Origin: Lasiosphaeris hirsuta
Lineage: Eukaryota; Ascomycota; Sordariomycetes; Sordariales; Lasiosphaeriaceae
Direction of reading: 5' to 3'
Assembly: GCA_030549175.1 (NCBI GenBank)
Contig: JAUKUA010000007.1
Span: forward strand, 2,108,001 to 2,172,000
DNA: 64,000 bases
Below the pieces are notes generated by a model. The model worked only from the letters and a program-made list of their open reading frames with translations. It was not told where the DNA came from and made no database searches. A program made the translations under genes and the position numbers. Shown piece by piece: positions 34,101 to 46,281 of the stretch. Position 1 is the stretch's first letter. Each line of letters opens with the position of its first letter.

Positions 34101-34265
34101 CAGTGATTATGCGCTGAATGTTGGGTAATGGAATACATACTGTTTCACCGGTAGAGCTCCCGCCCACGAGGTGTTACCCTCCGTTTGGTACTCATAGGGA
34201 TGATATTCCGCGGATTCGGCCTCGAGCTGTGTTTGTCGGTCGTCGAATTCTTCGTTCAGGCCCAT
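27598..34265 (-). CDS. GLT1: Glutamate synthase, single-polypeptide fungal GOGAT
   Basis: Makes two glutamates from glutamine and 2-oxoglutarate with NAD(P)H. Seven exons: 34141-34265, 34031-34084, 33937-33977, 33209-33880, 29007-33154, 27790-28952 and 27598-27730, in frame for 2111 residues, the normal size. The N-terminal propeptide leads to the Ntn nucleophile Cys54 in KDACGVGF. Then come the glutamine amidotransferase domain, the FMN-binding synthase domain, the 3Fe-4S cysteines ([12 protein letters not shown]), the GXGXG C-terminal domain of the large half ([12 protein letters not shown]), the 4Fe-4S cysteines ([18 protein letters not shown]), the FAD site [13 protein letters not shown] and the NAD(P) site [11 protein letters not shown]. 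Introns are 49-65 nt. The chosen ATG is the first in frame after a TGA at about 34394; a likely 5'-UTR intron acceptor (CCATAG) is near 34411. Confidence 0.96.
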
Positions 34266-37200
34266 GCTAGGCAAGCTTTGCTTGTCAACCGCTTTTCGGA
34301 TATCACCAAATGTCTCGAACTGAGATTGGTATGGTTGTAGATACTCAGGTCTGGCACAGGAGGCAGAAGCACCGAAGAGCAGCAGCGCCGCTCAAACGAC
34401 AAATGAATCTATGGTCAAGAGTAGCACGTTAGCAAGGGCCTACTAGGAGGAATAAAAAAATCCATGGAGGCACTTGATTGGAAATTGTTAATGTATATGG
34501 GATGAGACGACCGAGAGGCACAAAGCCCAGAGATAGAGTTGTAAAGGTTGTCAGGACGGTCCCTCTCTTGGTTGAGCTCCCAGAGGCGGGATGGGGACAA
34601 CATGAACGCGGGGGGGAGGGGAGTAAGAGCGCAGCACTCGACAATGCAAGGTGACGGACGCAACCTATCCCAACCTATCCTCGGGGAAGACCAGGCATGG
34701 CATTGGAAGGCATGTTGCAGGTTCCCGAGGTCGGTGGCAAGCTTGTGACCCGAGCTTTTGCCAATTGCAGCCAGAGGCAAATACCAGCAAAGTACAGAAA
34801 TGCGTCTCTGCCCCAGGCGGGACTGGTAACGGTGCAATGGCAAGCATAGACTCGTCATCACTAGGCCTAAGGGTTCAGCTATTGAACGATTGCGCAGCGG
34901 CCGACGGGCCAGCGGCGGCGGTTGGATACCCATCATGCCGGCAGCGGGGAATGATTGAGATGCAGACGCAGAGTGAGAAACCAAACCCGAGCAAGCTTCG
35001 TCCCGACGACTCGCCTGGTGGGTGTCAAGCTTCCGGATGGCACGAGATTGAGCGCGGCGTGGGTGCATGACCAAGTAAGTCCTCTGTAAGTCGCTGTCGT
35101 TCCGGCTAGCGCAATGCAGCAGAAGAGACGCAGAGCAACGCTGCACAGCTGCATGCTGGTTGATAGCTCTTGATAGCTCTTGATAGTCCTGTAGGTGACG
35201 GGTAACGCAAGCGGCCAGTGATGCAATTGAAGGGGTCGCGGCCAGCCAATTCTGGGCCTGCCCACTTACAACCGCCTGGGCTCTCCACGCGGGATGCGAT
35301 ATGACGACAAGGCCAATTGCGTCGTCCCTTATCACCCCCATGCGGCTATATTCGTGCAACATGATAGGATAGATGTCATGCCCGCCCAGGGCCACTGGTG
35401 TGATAGGCGAAGCTGCAGAGGCCTAATGCTGTTGCTTTCTCGTCGGTGCATTTGAGAGCGCGATGCTTGCAGAAGGGACTCGGCAGCGCTGACTAGCCGG
35501 TTCTTCTGGATCCTCGCAGGAGCGGACTGGTAGGTTGGAGTCTTGAAGCGGGGGGTGGGTGGACCGAGAACGAACTGAATTCTGAATCTGGATCGCGCAG
35601 CTAAGGCGGGGCGGGTCCACGACCTCACCACACCCACGCACACCCCCGTCTGTGTTTTGTGCACCCCGCCAAAGTCCGGGCAGGCAAGAAAAAGCCGGCT
35701 CGTGAAAGCGAAGCGTTTTGCTGACGTGCCCGTTCTTGCCGCCCCAGAGACACCCGGGCTTTTGGGTTTTGATCCCGGGATCCGGGGCACTGGACACAGA
35801 CCCTTTCTAGGCTGCCCTTGTCGTCGCCGTTGTTACTGTGGTACACTGCGTTTGCCGAGTTGCCGTGGATTTGCGGCACCGCCGGCCGGTGGCTTGGCCC
35901 GCTCATGTGCCTGGGATGGACATTGTGGTCGGTGGGACGGAAGGCGGGACCAGGGCCGGCCCATTGGGGGGTGTCGGATTACATTTTGTCGTCTCTCATG
36001 GGCAATCACTCGAGGGAGATCATCAGGCAAAGAAACATCGGGTCAACTTACCAATTGGCTTGGTGGTACCTCCAGCGGGAGGAAGCTGGTGCTCTAGTGC
36101 GGGACAGGCTGGGTGATAGCTCTAGGACGGGTGGGAAGATCGAAAATTCGTGAAAGAAAGAAGAGAGGGAATCGAGAGTGAGGAGGGGTGGCAACCACGC
36201 TTTTATGAACGACTCGGGGGTCGGTGGCAGATGGCAGACGAGCAGACGAGCAGATGGGCGGATGGCAGAAGTAGAGCAGTGAGTGGCCAAGGACACCCCG
36301 GCGGCTTTGCAGGCTGGATCTTGGATTTCTCGTAGCTCAATTGAGACAGAGCGGCCGGAGCGGAGCAGAGCGAGGCCAAGGTGCAAGGGCAGAAGGGAAA
36401 AGACGACGAGGGTGGTGTTGAAAGGCAAAGCTAACACCCGGCGTGAGTGGGGGGAGTGGGGAGACGATTAGGTTGTGTGGTCTGCTCTTGGTCGGTTCTC
36501 TGCGCCTGCTATTCATCCAGTGCGCCCTCTTCGCCCCACCGCGTTTGAAGACCGGCAAACCAAACGTGCAAATATCAATGTACCAAACCTAATGATTTGG
36601 GTCGCTGTCCCACGCCCTGACATTTCACCCTTATTCCGGGTTTGGTTCTTCAAACAAATCGGCAGAAAAGTGGGCCTCGGTCAGCATGTTTCCCCTCTTC
36701 TTTGGTCTCTCATCAACCTTAAACATGCAAAAAAAGGCCGCATCTGATATTTACACACGCACTGCACCCTTCAGCCAGGACAACTCCTCACGCCCGGATT
36801 CCTGGGGGTTTCCAATCTTCCGTCAGCGGCCAGCAGCCAGCTGTTCAGCCCTCCGTCAGGGCGGGCTGGAGTCGGCTCTACTTGTCACTCGGTGATGCAA
36901 TTCGCCATATTTGGCGGATGTGCTTCTCGAGTTGCGCCTTTTTCTTGCCCTGCTGAGCCTGATCTGCAAGGAGCTCGAGATGAACAAGCACTCGGCCAAA
37001 GCTCCCAAGACCACCAAAGCCAATGGTGATAACTGATCAACAAGACTGCCGTGGCCCATAAAGAGGGAAGCCTGATACGGCACGGGACCGCCTGCGTGAA
37101 CTTCAGTTGGACTCTCACCTCCACCTCGACACCCATCTAGCAGGGGACGGAAAGCTGGAAACTGGAGGTTGTTTTCAATGGTGTTTACCCAGCGATGGAA

Positions 37201-40200
37201 CCCCTGTCATTCCTGTGAAGCCTCTCAGCCGCCAGAGCACGGCATCAAAAGCCGTACCCTGCACTGGGTGACGAGGACGGAGGGAATCAAGCCCTTTGAG
37301 GATAAGCTTGATCTCAAGCATCTCAAGCATAATCTGGGCTAGTGAGGGGGCTCGCCAATCATGACAATTGGGTATCTCCGCTCGCGGATGCCAAGAGCTT
37401 CCGGGTGAGCTGGTGTTGAGTGAGCGTGTACTTAAACACGCTTTCTCTAACCAAAAGTGCTGTGTAAGAGAAATTCGCCGGGCAAGGAGCAGCCACACTC
37501 GGGGAGGGAAGACTGGCCTTCATGAACGCACCCCACACCCGGCTTGCATGTCTGGCAAGGGTTCTTCAGAGCTAGCCCGAGATCCACAAGCATCGCCTGC
37601 ATGCAAGCCATCCACAAGACTTTGGGCATCCCTGTCCCGACTGGCGTGGGAAAAGTTGGACGTCAGTTCCGCAGCCATCGGCCAATCAGCACAGCTGTTT
37701 TTCAAAGATCGCTGGCCGATGTCGCCTGCACGAGGCGAACCGCCAGCCGCCAGCGACGAGTGACGTGCTGCTCTGGGTACGAACCCTGCAGGGAGGAAAG
37801 ATTGGTGAGGTTCAAGAGCGAGCCTCCCCAATTGAGGCGTTTGAAGCATCCTGGATAGTGTTGGTGAGAGAAAGGGAGTCAATTGCTGTTGTGGATGCAC
37901 AATGCTATGTGCATGTCGTGGGCAGTAGAGGAGGGGTCCTTCAGAAGTACCGTTTGCCCTAGGCAAAGTTACGAAAGACCCGCCTCGTGATTCTGCCCCT
38001 TTCTTTGCTTTGTTGCCCGAGCATCCACCACCCTAACTGTCCGGTGCCTAAAACCCGTCTTGGCTTCATCTCGCCCGGATCTGGAGCAAGAGACATGTAC
38101 GCAGCACTGTTTCGCGAGAAGGCTGGCCAATAGCAGCCCACGGCTAACATCATGCTTTGGGGACTGACGATCCCGCGGAAGAAGGACAGCTGCAACACGA
38201 ACCAAATGAGGCCATCAGGACGCTGCACGCCGCCTTGACCTGCCGTAAAATGGCCGCAGTGTTAGTAATTGCACAACACGGTTCCGGCACATTTTTGCCA
38301 ACTTCTGGCAACCTCTAGCGGAGATGCGATGACTCTATGCCTGGCGTCCTGGCGTCATGGCGAGTCCTGTGGAACGGGAAGGCTGGTGTCAAAGAATTAT
38401 CAGCAGAAAACGGCCAAATGCATCCAGGCTCACCAATCAACCGTGCCTGCAGTAACTAGCCTCGCTGTTCTTATCTTGCACCTAGAGTAGCGTTACGCTC
38501 TTTGGCAACCCCTCCTTCCAACCCAACCCTAGCAGCATACAAATGCTAAGAGTTAAACGTCGCCTTGTCCCGCACAGAACATGCTGGGCTGGAGAGGCAC
38601 GGCAGACCTGGCTTCGTCTGCACCTTGCCATGGTCCTGCTCCCTGCCCCAACCTATCCAAGACTGAGGATGATGTGTTCGCTAGTGGCTAGAATCGTATA
38701 CCAACGGCTCATCTCCTCGATACTCGGCAGAACGGCTGCCGACTCATGCGTCAAGTTGCCGCAAAAGCTTGAAGACGGGAGTGCTCAGTTCTAGGCCTAG
38801 ACCGAGCGTTGTCAACTTTTGCGGCCGTGGAGCCCGACGTTGCAAACAGATTTTTTTTTACCTCATACTACGTATCCTCCTCAGGACTGTTGGAGCTCGT
38901 GCTGGCGGCGCATTGGAAGGAGCAATGTGTAGGTTTCCCGAGAGCCGCAAAGGAGCACTCGTGTTACGAGACCGCAAGGCGCCCAGCGTTCAATCTCTTG
39001 GGGCCCTTGAACCATCCCCTCGCGCCCAGCAATGCGGGGTAGTAGAGATGTGCACACTGCAATGTCGCTCTGAAATAATAATGGAATGTTGAGTTGGAAT
39101 ACCTCGTTGTGTAAGTGGGGGAACCCCTCGTTCCTGCTTGCGGTGCTGCATGAATGCCAGCCGTGGGTTGCCATTATGCTTTCTGCAACTGGGGGCTTTT
39201 TAACATCTGATCTGCGCGCTACCGTACTCGGAGTTGCTCCACATCGTTGGAGTGTCGGCGAGACGCGACACTCTAGAAAGTCATCCATCGAGTTGTCCCG
39301 CGAAGCAGGCCAGCGCGGTTCTCGAGCCGACATCGGCGCATGGCCGTTCCAGCGTGGCTTTACGTCCAGTCCGATTGGCCTTTGAAGACAGGCTGCTTCC
39401 GAGCTTTCAGGGGAGCGTGCCATTCAATCTGGAACCGATGGGGGAAAATCCAGGAAAACATCAGCTCGAGCAGAGTTTTTTTTCTCTCTCGTCATGACTT
39501 CTCACTACCGATTCCTCAGCCGACGACTGCAAAGAAGACTTTGCAAGACACCGTCCATCACTCCATTACTGACTGTTGTGGCTTCCGAGAAATCCCGAGC
39601 GGTGAGGTCTCTAGCGCCGAGTGCGAGAATTAGCAAGCGCCCTTTTTGCCTCGTTTTGCTCCAGAGACTAGCTGTCTCGGCATGAGGAGGGCCATGCCTG
39701 CATCAGGGACAAGGCGACATGGTGAAGGAACTCAAGCACTGCATCGACCGCACCAACGTTGCAGGAGAAGCTACCTGATTACCTCACGGAAACCCGACAC
39801 CCCTGCTTGGCCCTGGGGATTGGGACGGGCCAGAGCAGTGGGTATTGTTGAGGACAAGGACCAAATGGTCATCGCCCGAATACCCTGGGCCCGAGGAGAC
39901 ACCAGACGTAAAACCTACATGAGAACTTGTAGTCCTCGGTCTCGGGGAAAGTAGAGCGAGGGCGAGAACCCCCCCGAGTATCCCCTGTTTCTGCTGTGTT
40001 ATGATTACCGCACAAAATACCCATGGGACTGTTTATGGCAATCTGAGGTCGGCCTGACGGGCTCACTCGAGTCGGGCTCAAGGAGGGGTCTGCCCGTACA
40101 CAGCTCGGTCCCTTGCCCATAGGATATTGTGGATTGGTCAATGGCAACGGGAGCGGAACTCGCCACAGCTTTACGGATATCCTAGTTTTCCGCATATTTA

Positions 40201-40813
40201 CTTTCCACTTTCTCGGCCAGGCCTCAAACACTAGGAGCTGGAGTACCTGCTATTACTCAGCGCGTGGCAAATCATGGCGCCTCTAGACTTGCGGGGTGCC
40301 AAAAAGATGAGACCGGTTACCTTCGGTGGCCGCAATGGGGTTTCGGCAAACTCAAGACCATCGCTGTCAGGAGCGCCAAAAGAAGCAGTGTATGTAGTGT
40401 ACACGCGACCCTGGAGTTTGCGCACGATATTGTATTTTGGCTTTTGGTTCAGCCAGGGCCTAGGCGCAGACCCTGTGCTCATCCTTGAAAGCCCCCAACG
40501 CACAGACCGTTGCTGGCGTCGCCGCATCGTGGGGTAAGTATCTCCGTAGACAGTATCAAGCAAGATTTGGGGAAACACTTTGCACTGTCCACTGTTTCTC
40601 TGTTGTCAACCTCTCTCCGACACGTCTTGCAACGCGACCGCGACAACGACAACACTTGAGCTTTTCGCAACCTACCAACATATGCTGCAACCTGTTATGG
40701 CAGTAACAGGATAGGCAGCATCAGAGCAATGAACTGCGCAAATTCTATGCGATCGGCAGTTAGCAATTTGAGCTGCACACTTAAGTAACAACACCAATTC
40801 TCAGCCAGTCAAG
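34266..40813. other. 6.5-kb region without a supported gene
   Basis: The largest gene-free stretch. Its right part of the GLT1 upstream region holds a tandem repeat at 35161-35186. A 326-codon minus frame at 34415-35395 and several frames of 100-180 codons further on have no domain, no splice logic and no biased codon use, so I treat them as chance. The 36.9-40.7 kb part is of mixed base composition and could hide a decayed element or a non-coding transcript. I found no tRNA or 5S RNA pattern. Confidence 0.5.
35161..35186. repeat. TGATAGCTCT tandem repeat
   Basis: Two complete 10-bp units and a partial third unit (TGATAG). Probably in the upstream region of GLT1. No known role. Confidence 0.7.
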
Positions 40814-42138
40814 ATGTTCTCCATCCTCCCAGACCTGACGCCGCGCGACGTAAGTCACCCCCTCCCCCACAGCTTCCAGACCACCCACGATTAACGCCCC
40901 CTTTCTAGTCTCACACCCTATGGTACACCTCATCACGCAACCCAAGCGCAACACCACCCCACCTCGACCCAGCCCTCGTTCACAGCGGGCACAGCTACGG
41001 TACCGAGAACAACCCCAACAACCCGGTTAACGGTCCCAACGGAGGACCTTCCCCCGCCCAGCAGCAACAGCAGCGCTCCGGCTCTGGCCCGGGTGGTGGT
41101 CCCCGCAGCCAGGGCCACGCCGCCGCGGTGATCGAGCGCTCCGCCCTTGGCCGCCTGCGCGCCGATGAGCTGTACATGGAGCGGCGCCGCGCCAACGTCG
41201 GCAACCTCGGCAGCGCGTGGCTGAAGCCCCCCGGCGTGACCAAGACGCTGTTCCAGTTGCGCGAGGAGCGGCGCGAGGCCGAGGAGCATGCCGAAGCGCT
41301 GCGTAGGGAGATGCTGGCGCAGGAGCTTGCGGATGCCGAAGCTGCGGGTGCGCCGGGCGGTGCTGATGATGCGATGGAGGACGATGGGATGGGGATGGAT
41401 GCTGATCTGGATGGGGACGAGGCCATGATGGAGGATGGGGGTAGGGATCTGGATGACGACATCCCGGATGCTGATGGCGGCGGCTTTGGGTTTGATGGGG
41501 CAAGTGATGAGGAAGAGGAAGAGGAGGAAGAAGATGAAGAATCCGAGGATGAGGAGGGCGACAGGTCGGGACTTGGCAATGGCGGTGAAGATACTCGCCA
41601 GCTGAGACGGATCCAGCAACGGGAACTCGCAAATCGCGTGGCGGCTATGCGGGCGACTGAGGAACGCATGCGTGAGATGATGGCGCGTGGTGGGCAGGGT
41701 GGTGCTGCCGCTGGCGGCGACCTATACGAGGCCGATGAGGATATCGACCAAGAAGACCAGGCGAATATTCTGGAGGAGGACGACTTGCTCGGCTATCCCG
41801 ACGAAATGGAGCCCGGTATGGACGATTTGGACATGGATGCGAATCTGGACGATGACATTCCCGAGGCAGAGAGCGGTGGGGGTTACGAGCACACTGATTC
41901 CGAGGCCTCCCTCAGCAGCGATGAGGACGGTAGTCGAAACGTCAGCTACGCTGCCATGCGCCCTCCCCGCCTATCGCAACCCGGCAACAATATCAGGAGT
42001 AGTATGGGTGCTCCTCACTTGCCCCATCCCGGAAGGAGCATGGGAATTCCTAGAAGTAGCCTCGACATCAGCAGTATCCTGTCGCGAGACGGGAGCAGCA
42101 TTATTGGGAGTAGCCCTCGGTTGCAGAGAAGGGGTTAG
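40814..42138 (+). CDS. apc15: Anaphase-promoting complex subunit 15 (Apc15/Mnd2 family)
   Basis: Small regulatory subunit of the APC/C ubiquitin ligase, involved in turnover of checkpoint complexes. Exons 40814-40849 and 40909-42138 give 421 residues; the 59-nt intron has a GTAAGT donor and TCTAG acceptor and falls inside the conserved N-terminal block LTPRDSHTLWY, which identifies the family. A Gln/Pro/Gly linker follows. Then comes a second conserved segment (AWLKPPGVTKTLFQLREERREAEE, about 130-155). The remainder is dominated by long Asp/Glu runs (EEEEEEEEDEE near 240) and a Ser-rich tail (ISSILSRDGSSIIGSS). The acidic region is typical of the fungal proteins. It converges on BET1. Confidence 0.85.
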
Positions 42139-42523
42139 CTGGCTGCGAGTGGGCAAGTTGAAATACGGATACATGGTCAGGAAAACAGCATTAGATACCC
42201 GGAACACAGGCGTCCAGAAAGAGAAAGGGCGACGATAGGTCACCCGTAATTGTTTATAGAGGAAGAGAAATTAGGAGTGTATGGGCATTACAACGTTCGT
42301 ACCGAAGCTCGCCTCTGTCATCGCACCCTTTGACTTTCATCTATACAATTACAACGTGTATTCATGTCATCAACCCCAAAAGACGTGAGGCATGATGACC
42401 ATCGTGCTTCCTGAACGCCAGACACCCATGCAAAACCGCCCCCCCACGCGTACGTAGCGATGGAGAGCCGCTGGTGAAACCAAGACAAACCCTTCCACAG
42501 AACCAATACCCCACGTTGGCCGT
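42139..42523. other. Convergent intergenic region
   Basis: 3' untranslated regions of APC15 and BET1. Nothing else seen. Confidence 0.5.
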
Positions 42524-43383
42524 CTAAAAGAGCCAGACATATGTAAACAACAGGATGACGGCCAGGAAGAAGCCTAGCCACACCTTCCAGCCAACACCCG
42601 TCCTCTCAGCCATGAGCAGCATACGGTTCATGGTGCCGCGTAGCCGTACCCTCGTCTTGTCAAAGCTGTCATTCATCTTTTCCGCTAGGGCCGAGGACTC
42701 CCTGATCTCGTCGCCAATCGCCATCGTCATCTGCTTCACGTCAGCCGTCCATCTTTCTAACCAAACACCACATATCAAACTCACATCCTTCAACACCCGC
42801 ACCTTGCCCAAAATACCCTCCACCTGCTCATCGTTCTGACTCTCTAGCTCATTCAATACTGCATCGCTATACTGTCCCCTGTCATCACCCCGTTAGCCCC
42901 CTTCTCCCCTCACCCCCATCTCCTCCCTTGTCTCCCTGCACATACCTCGAATTCGGCGTCGCCGGTCGGAACCCCCGCCCGTCGACCCCGATATTTCCCA
43001 CACCGCCGCCGCCGCCGCTCCCGCTGCTGCTCCCGCCCGCGTATCCGCCATATCCGCCGTATCCATAGCCGCCGCCGGGGGCGCCGGGCCGTGACGATGG
43101 GCTGGCGCTGACGGGTCGCGCGCCCGAGCCCGTGTAGCCCTTGAAGAGGTCGTTGCGCGAATCGCGCTGGTGGAGAGAGGAGGCGCCGAATCTGTGGTGA
43201 GGAGGAAAGGCAGGGGTTAGCTTTGCGGGTTCTTGGGGGGAGGGGGGCTTGCAGCGGGAGGTTTCGGGGGTCCGGTGGTGGTGGTGATGATGATCGGCAA
43301 CGGGGGGATGGACTGGGTGAGGACGAGTGGGCGACGAGGTGTTTCGGTCTGGGGACGAGCGGGCGGACTTACCGTGATGCCAT
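42524..43383 (-). CDS. BET1: BET1, ER-Golgi SNARE
   Basis: Qc-SNARE of ER-to-Golgi transport. Four exons: 43373-43383 (11 nt), 42946-43191, 42785-42878 and 42524-42730, for 185 residues. The N-terminal 90 residues are Gly/Tyr/Ser-rich (YGYGGYGGY). The SNARE coiled coil spans about 92-155 (LESQNDEQVEGILGKVRVLK, then IGDEIRESSALAEKMNDSFD), and the protein ends in a membrane anchor (GFFLAVILLFTYVWLF). The third intron is the one place with a choice: CAG or AAG acceptor three bases apart. CAG (exon from 42730) gives VLKDMTMAIGDE, which keeps the heptad spacing of the family. The unspliced frame would insert hydrophobic residues into the SNARE motif. Confidence 0.92.
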
Positions 43384-44441
43384 GATGATGATATCCTCTG
43401 TGCGTCAGCGTCTCGGAAATAGACGCAGGGTTTGTAGTTTTCGATTTTCTTTTTTGCTTCACCTTGTCGAATAGTAACGAGGTTGAATTATCGGGTGGCC
43501 ATAATCGATCCTCGAGAGAAAAGTGTCGGGTGGTGCAAGTTGGCGAACAAGGACACCTTGCTAAAAGTCGCTTGCTTCTTATTGTCGTCGTGTCGTGCCT
43601 TAATGTTTGGGCGATTTTTCTCACCCCGAAAGGACCTTGTGACACCCTATGGCTTTGGTTGGGCCGCTCCGTTATTGGTGATTTCGTTGTTCCGCGGGAC
43701 AGGCAAAGTGTCAAGTGTCAAATTTTTGGGGTCGGTCCGCAGCGATAGATTGGCCAATTGCTGGTATTCGATACCTTAAATTTCTATGGGGAAAAGGGGC
43801 CTGTTATATCCGAGCCCCTTGTAATTGAGAGGATCTCTTGCCTGTCCTTGAATTGCACTACACACACCTTACCTGCTGCTGACTGGCGAAGTCGAGGAAT
43901 AGAGCACTGGTTTTGCTTGTGAATGCTGTGAGGATACTGATCAACGGTGTCGATGGCGACGGTTGCGGGCATCTGATTACCGCTGTAATAGCAGCCCCCC
44001 GAGAAGACCACGATGCTCTGGAAAGAGGGGCTATAGCTGACCATGCCTTTGACCCGAGTCGATAACCTACACAGCGGTCCAAACACAATTGGGATGAGAC
44101 AGTGCACCGAGTCCCATCAGTAAAGTTGGTGCTATCTCACGATAACATTGCTTTTTAGCCCATAATACAATTCACATCACTGTCGCACACGCGACATAAC
44201 CCCAGATGACGACCAGCCGGTCGAGATAGCCCTGCCAAACGCCACTAGCATTCACCCAAACCTTCCGCGAAGTCCAGATGTGAAGGCCTAAGTGAGTAAC
44301 ACAAACATCCAGCGTGGAAGACCAGAACCCCAATTTTGTTGTCGTCCCAAGGCTCGTCCCGTCGTCAATCCGAGCTCGTGCGAACGGAAGAGAGACGCGT
44401 CGGCTGGCGCGCGCCCATATTTTCAGATGGAAAGAGACGCT
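43384..44441. other. Intergenic region
   Basis: Promoter of BET1 and 3' side of CHZ1. Moderately AT-rich. No supported gene. Confidence 0.5.
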
Positions 44442-44953
44442 CTAATCCTCCATCTTCTCATCCTCAACCTCAAAGTCCTCGTCCTCATCTTCGTCATCCT
44501 CATCCTCGACCGGGTTCTCCTCGGCGGCCTTGGCAAAGTCGATCACTTTGCCGCGGGTGCGGCGGCCAATGACATTGTCGAGGTCGATCTCCTCCATGCC
44601 ATCCTCCTCATCAGCTGCGTGTGGTTGTCAGTATAAACGCATTCGTACGCGCCACGAAGCACGCGCTTTTCCAAGGGAGGCAGGTCACATACCAGCTTCG
44701 GCCTCCTGTCAAATGATTGTCAGCCTGGTGCGCGCAAAAGCTGATGCGACGCGGGGGTCAAAGATTTGCGACATACCTCATCGGCCTCGGTGTCCTCCTC
44801 CTCATCGTCTTCTGCCATCGAGGTATCCTCGTGGTCATCGGCAGCGGGGGCAGCGGCCTTTCCTTTGCCCTTAGCCTCGTTGGTCGCGCTCCCCTGACCA
44901 GTGATCAAGGTGGGGTCCTGCGCCGAGGTGCTCTCGCCGTTCTGGAAAGCCAT
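44442..44953 (-). CDS. CHZ1: Histone H2A.Z chaperone CHZ1
   Basis: Nuclear chaperone that carries H2A.Z-H2B dimers for SWR1. Three exons: 44777-44953, 44693-44705 (a 13-nt micro-exon) and 44442-44614, for 120 residues. The N-terminal half is Lys/Gly/Ala- and then acidic-rich (AEDDEEEDTEADE). The CHZ motif follows at about 70-92: GMEEIDLDNVIGRRTRGK and then VIDFA, which is diagnostic. The tail is nearly all Asp/Glu. All three exons are in frame (177 + 13 + 173 = 363 nt). Without the micro-exon the frame would break, which supports it. Confidence 0.92.
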
Positions 44954-45602
44954 GGTTGTGATTTTGTTGGCTTAGTCGTCTAGAGTTAGGATAAAAGGTT
45001 GTTTGATGAGACGGTAAAGATTGTAAGTCCGTGGGGAGGTGTTGAGGAAAGTGGAGTGAAGTTGTGTCGTGAGAAAGGTTCAGCGCTGGGGGGGAGGGTG
45101 CTGGACTTCAAGGTTGTCTGAATTTCGAGACGGCGCAGCTTGCCTTGCATCTTTATTGGCGAGCTCAGTTGTGGGGCCCAAGCGGAACTCTGGCGGCCAG
45201 ATCACCACCGGCAACCAGCTGACAGGGTATGTGGGGTGAGGGAGGCACTGTGTAAATACCACATCACACGCTTGATGCAAGGAAGGAACCGTGCTCGCCA
45301 TGGTTGTGGAAACGAGGCGGTCCGCGACATGCTAGGGGTTGCGCCAAACTGAAGAGGCGCGAATGCCATGGTTTTGGCGGCAGCGAGCAAATAAACATCC
45401 ATAGACTAGGGGTTGGATTGCAGCTGGTTTTGCGGGTAAAAGACAAGCCCCAGCCCGATACAAGGAGATGGCACCCTACCTGAATACCTGCTAGAAATAA
45501 CATAGCGCGCCGAGGATCAGATCCAGGACGTCTGGTCTCTCAATACGTCGAAAACAGGAAATGGAAGCGCGAAAATAATTGTTTGGATGCTTGCAACTTC
45601 TA
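44954..45602. other. Intergenic region
   Basis: Promoter of CHZ1 and 3' side of EMC10. No supported gene. Confidence 0.5.
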
Positions 45603-46281
45603 CTACTTGTCGCCTCCCCCGCTCACAAGCATAAATATCGCGATCGCGCCCACCCACCAGTACCTGCGCACACAAACATGTTAACATCAAACACACAGAG
45701 GGGACAAATGTGGGGAGCATATACTTCTGCAATAACGTCTTCTCCGCCTCCGGCGCAACCTTCTTGCCCTCGGGCGACAGCACCACCGGGCGATTCAGCT
45801 CCGGCTGCTTGCCCCGCCCCGTTACCACGACCGCCGCCTGGGGCCCAAAGTCGCGCGTCTGTCCGGCGTCGATCTTCACCCCCCTGACTGCCACGCTCAC
45901 AACCTCATCCCTCCCAACACCGACATCAACCGACAGCACGAAGTGGGGCGAATACCCCTTGCCAAAGTTTCCCACCGACAGCACCGACGTCGACGACACC
46001 CATTTCCCGGCGACCGCGTCCCACACTCCGATACGCAGCAGCTTGGCGTCCTCGGGCAGCTCGGGCGCCTCGTATGACGTGACCTCCGACGGTATTATCC
46101 CCGGACCGGCAGTGGCTCCCGTAGTCTCGGCAGTGGAAGGGGTTGTGGTGTCGTAGCTGATCTCGGCGAGCAGCACCGGCGGCGTCTCGGGATTTGTGAT
46201 GGGCTGGATGAAGACCGTGGCGACGGTCGCGCTCGTGAGGCTTGCGACGGCGGCGGCTAAGATGGCGGTTGAGAACCGCAT
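45603..46281 (-). CDS. EMC10: ER membrane protein complex subunit 10 (EMC10-like)
   Basis: Lumenal, single-anchor subunit of the EMC insertase. Exons 45725-46281 and 45603-45663, joined across a GTATAT/GCAG intron of 61 nt, give 205 residues. There is a cleavable signal peptide (MRFSTAILAAAVASLTSATVA), a beta-rich lumenal domain with KWVSSTSVLSV and FVLSVDVGVG, then DAGQTRDFGPQ, and the juxtamembrane segment EKTLLQKYWW before a membrane helix (GAIAIFMLVSGGGDK). The K-Y-W motif plus C-terminal Gly run matches the EMC10 family. An upstream in-frame ATG at 46404 is rejected because it would bury the signal peptide. Confidence 0.85.

Noticed and set aside
34415..35395. 326-codon minus-strand frame upstream of GLT1
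   Set aside because: No domain, mixed composition and overlap with the likely leader and tandem repeats; treated as chance.
40933..41669. Long minus-strand frames opposite APC15
   Set aside because: Shadows of the GAT/GAG-rich acidic coding sequence of APC15 on the other strand.
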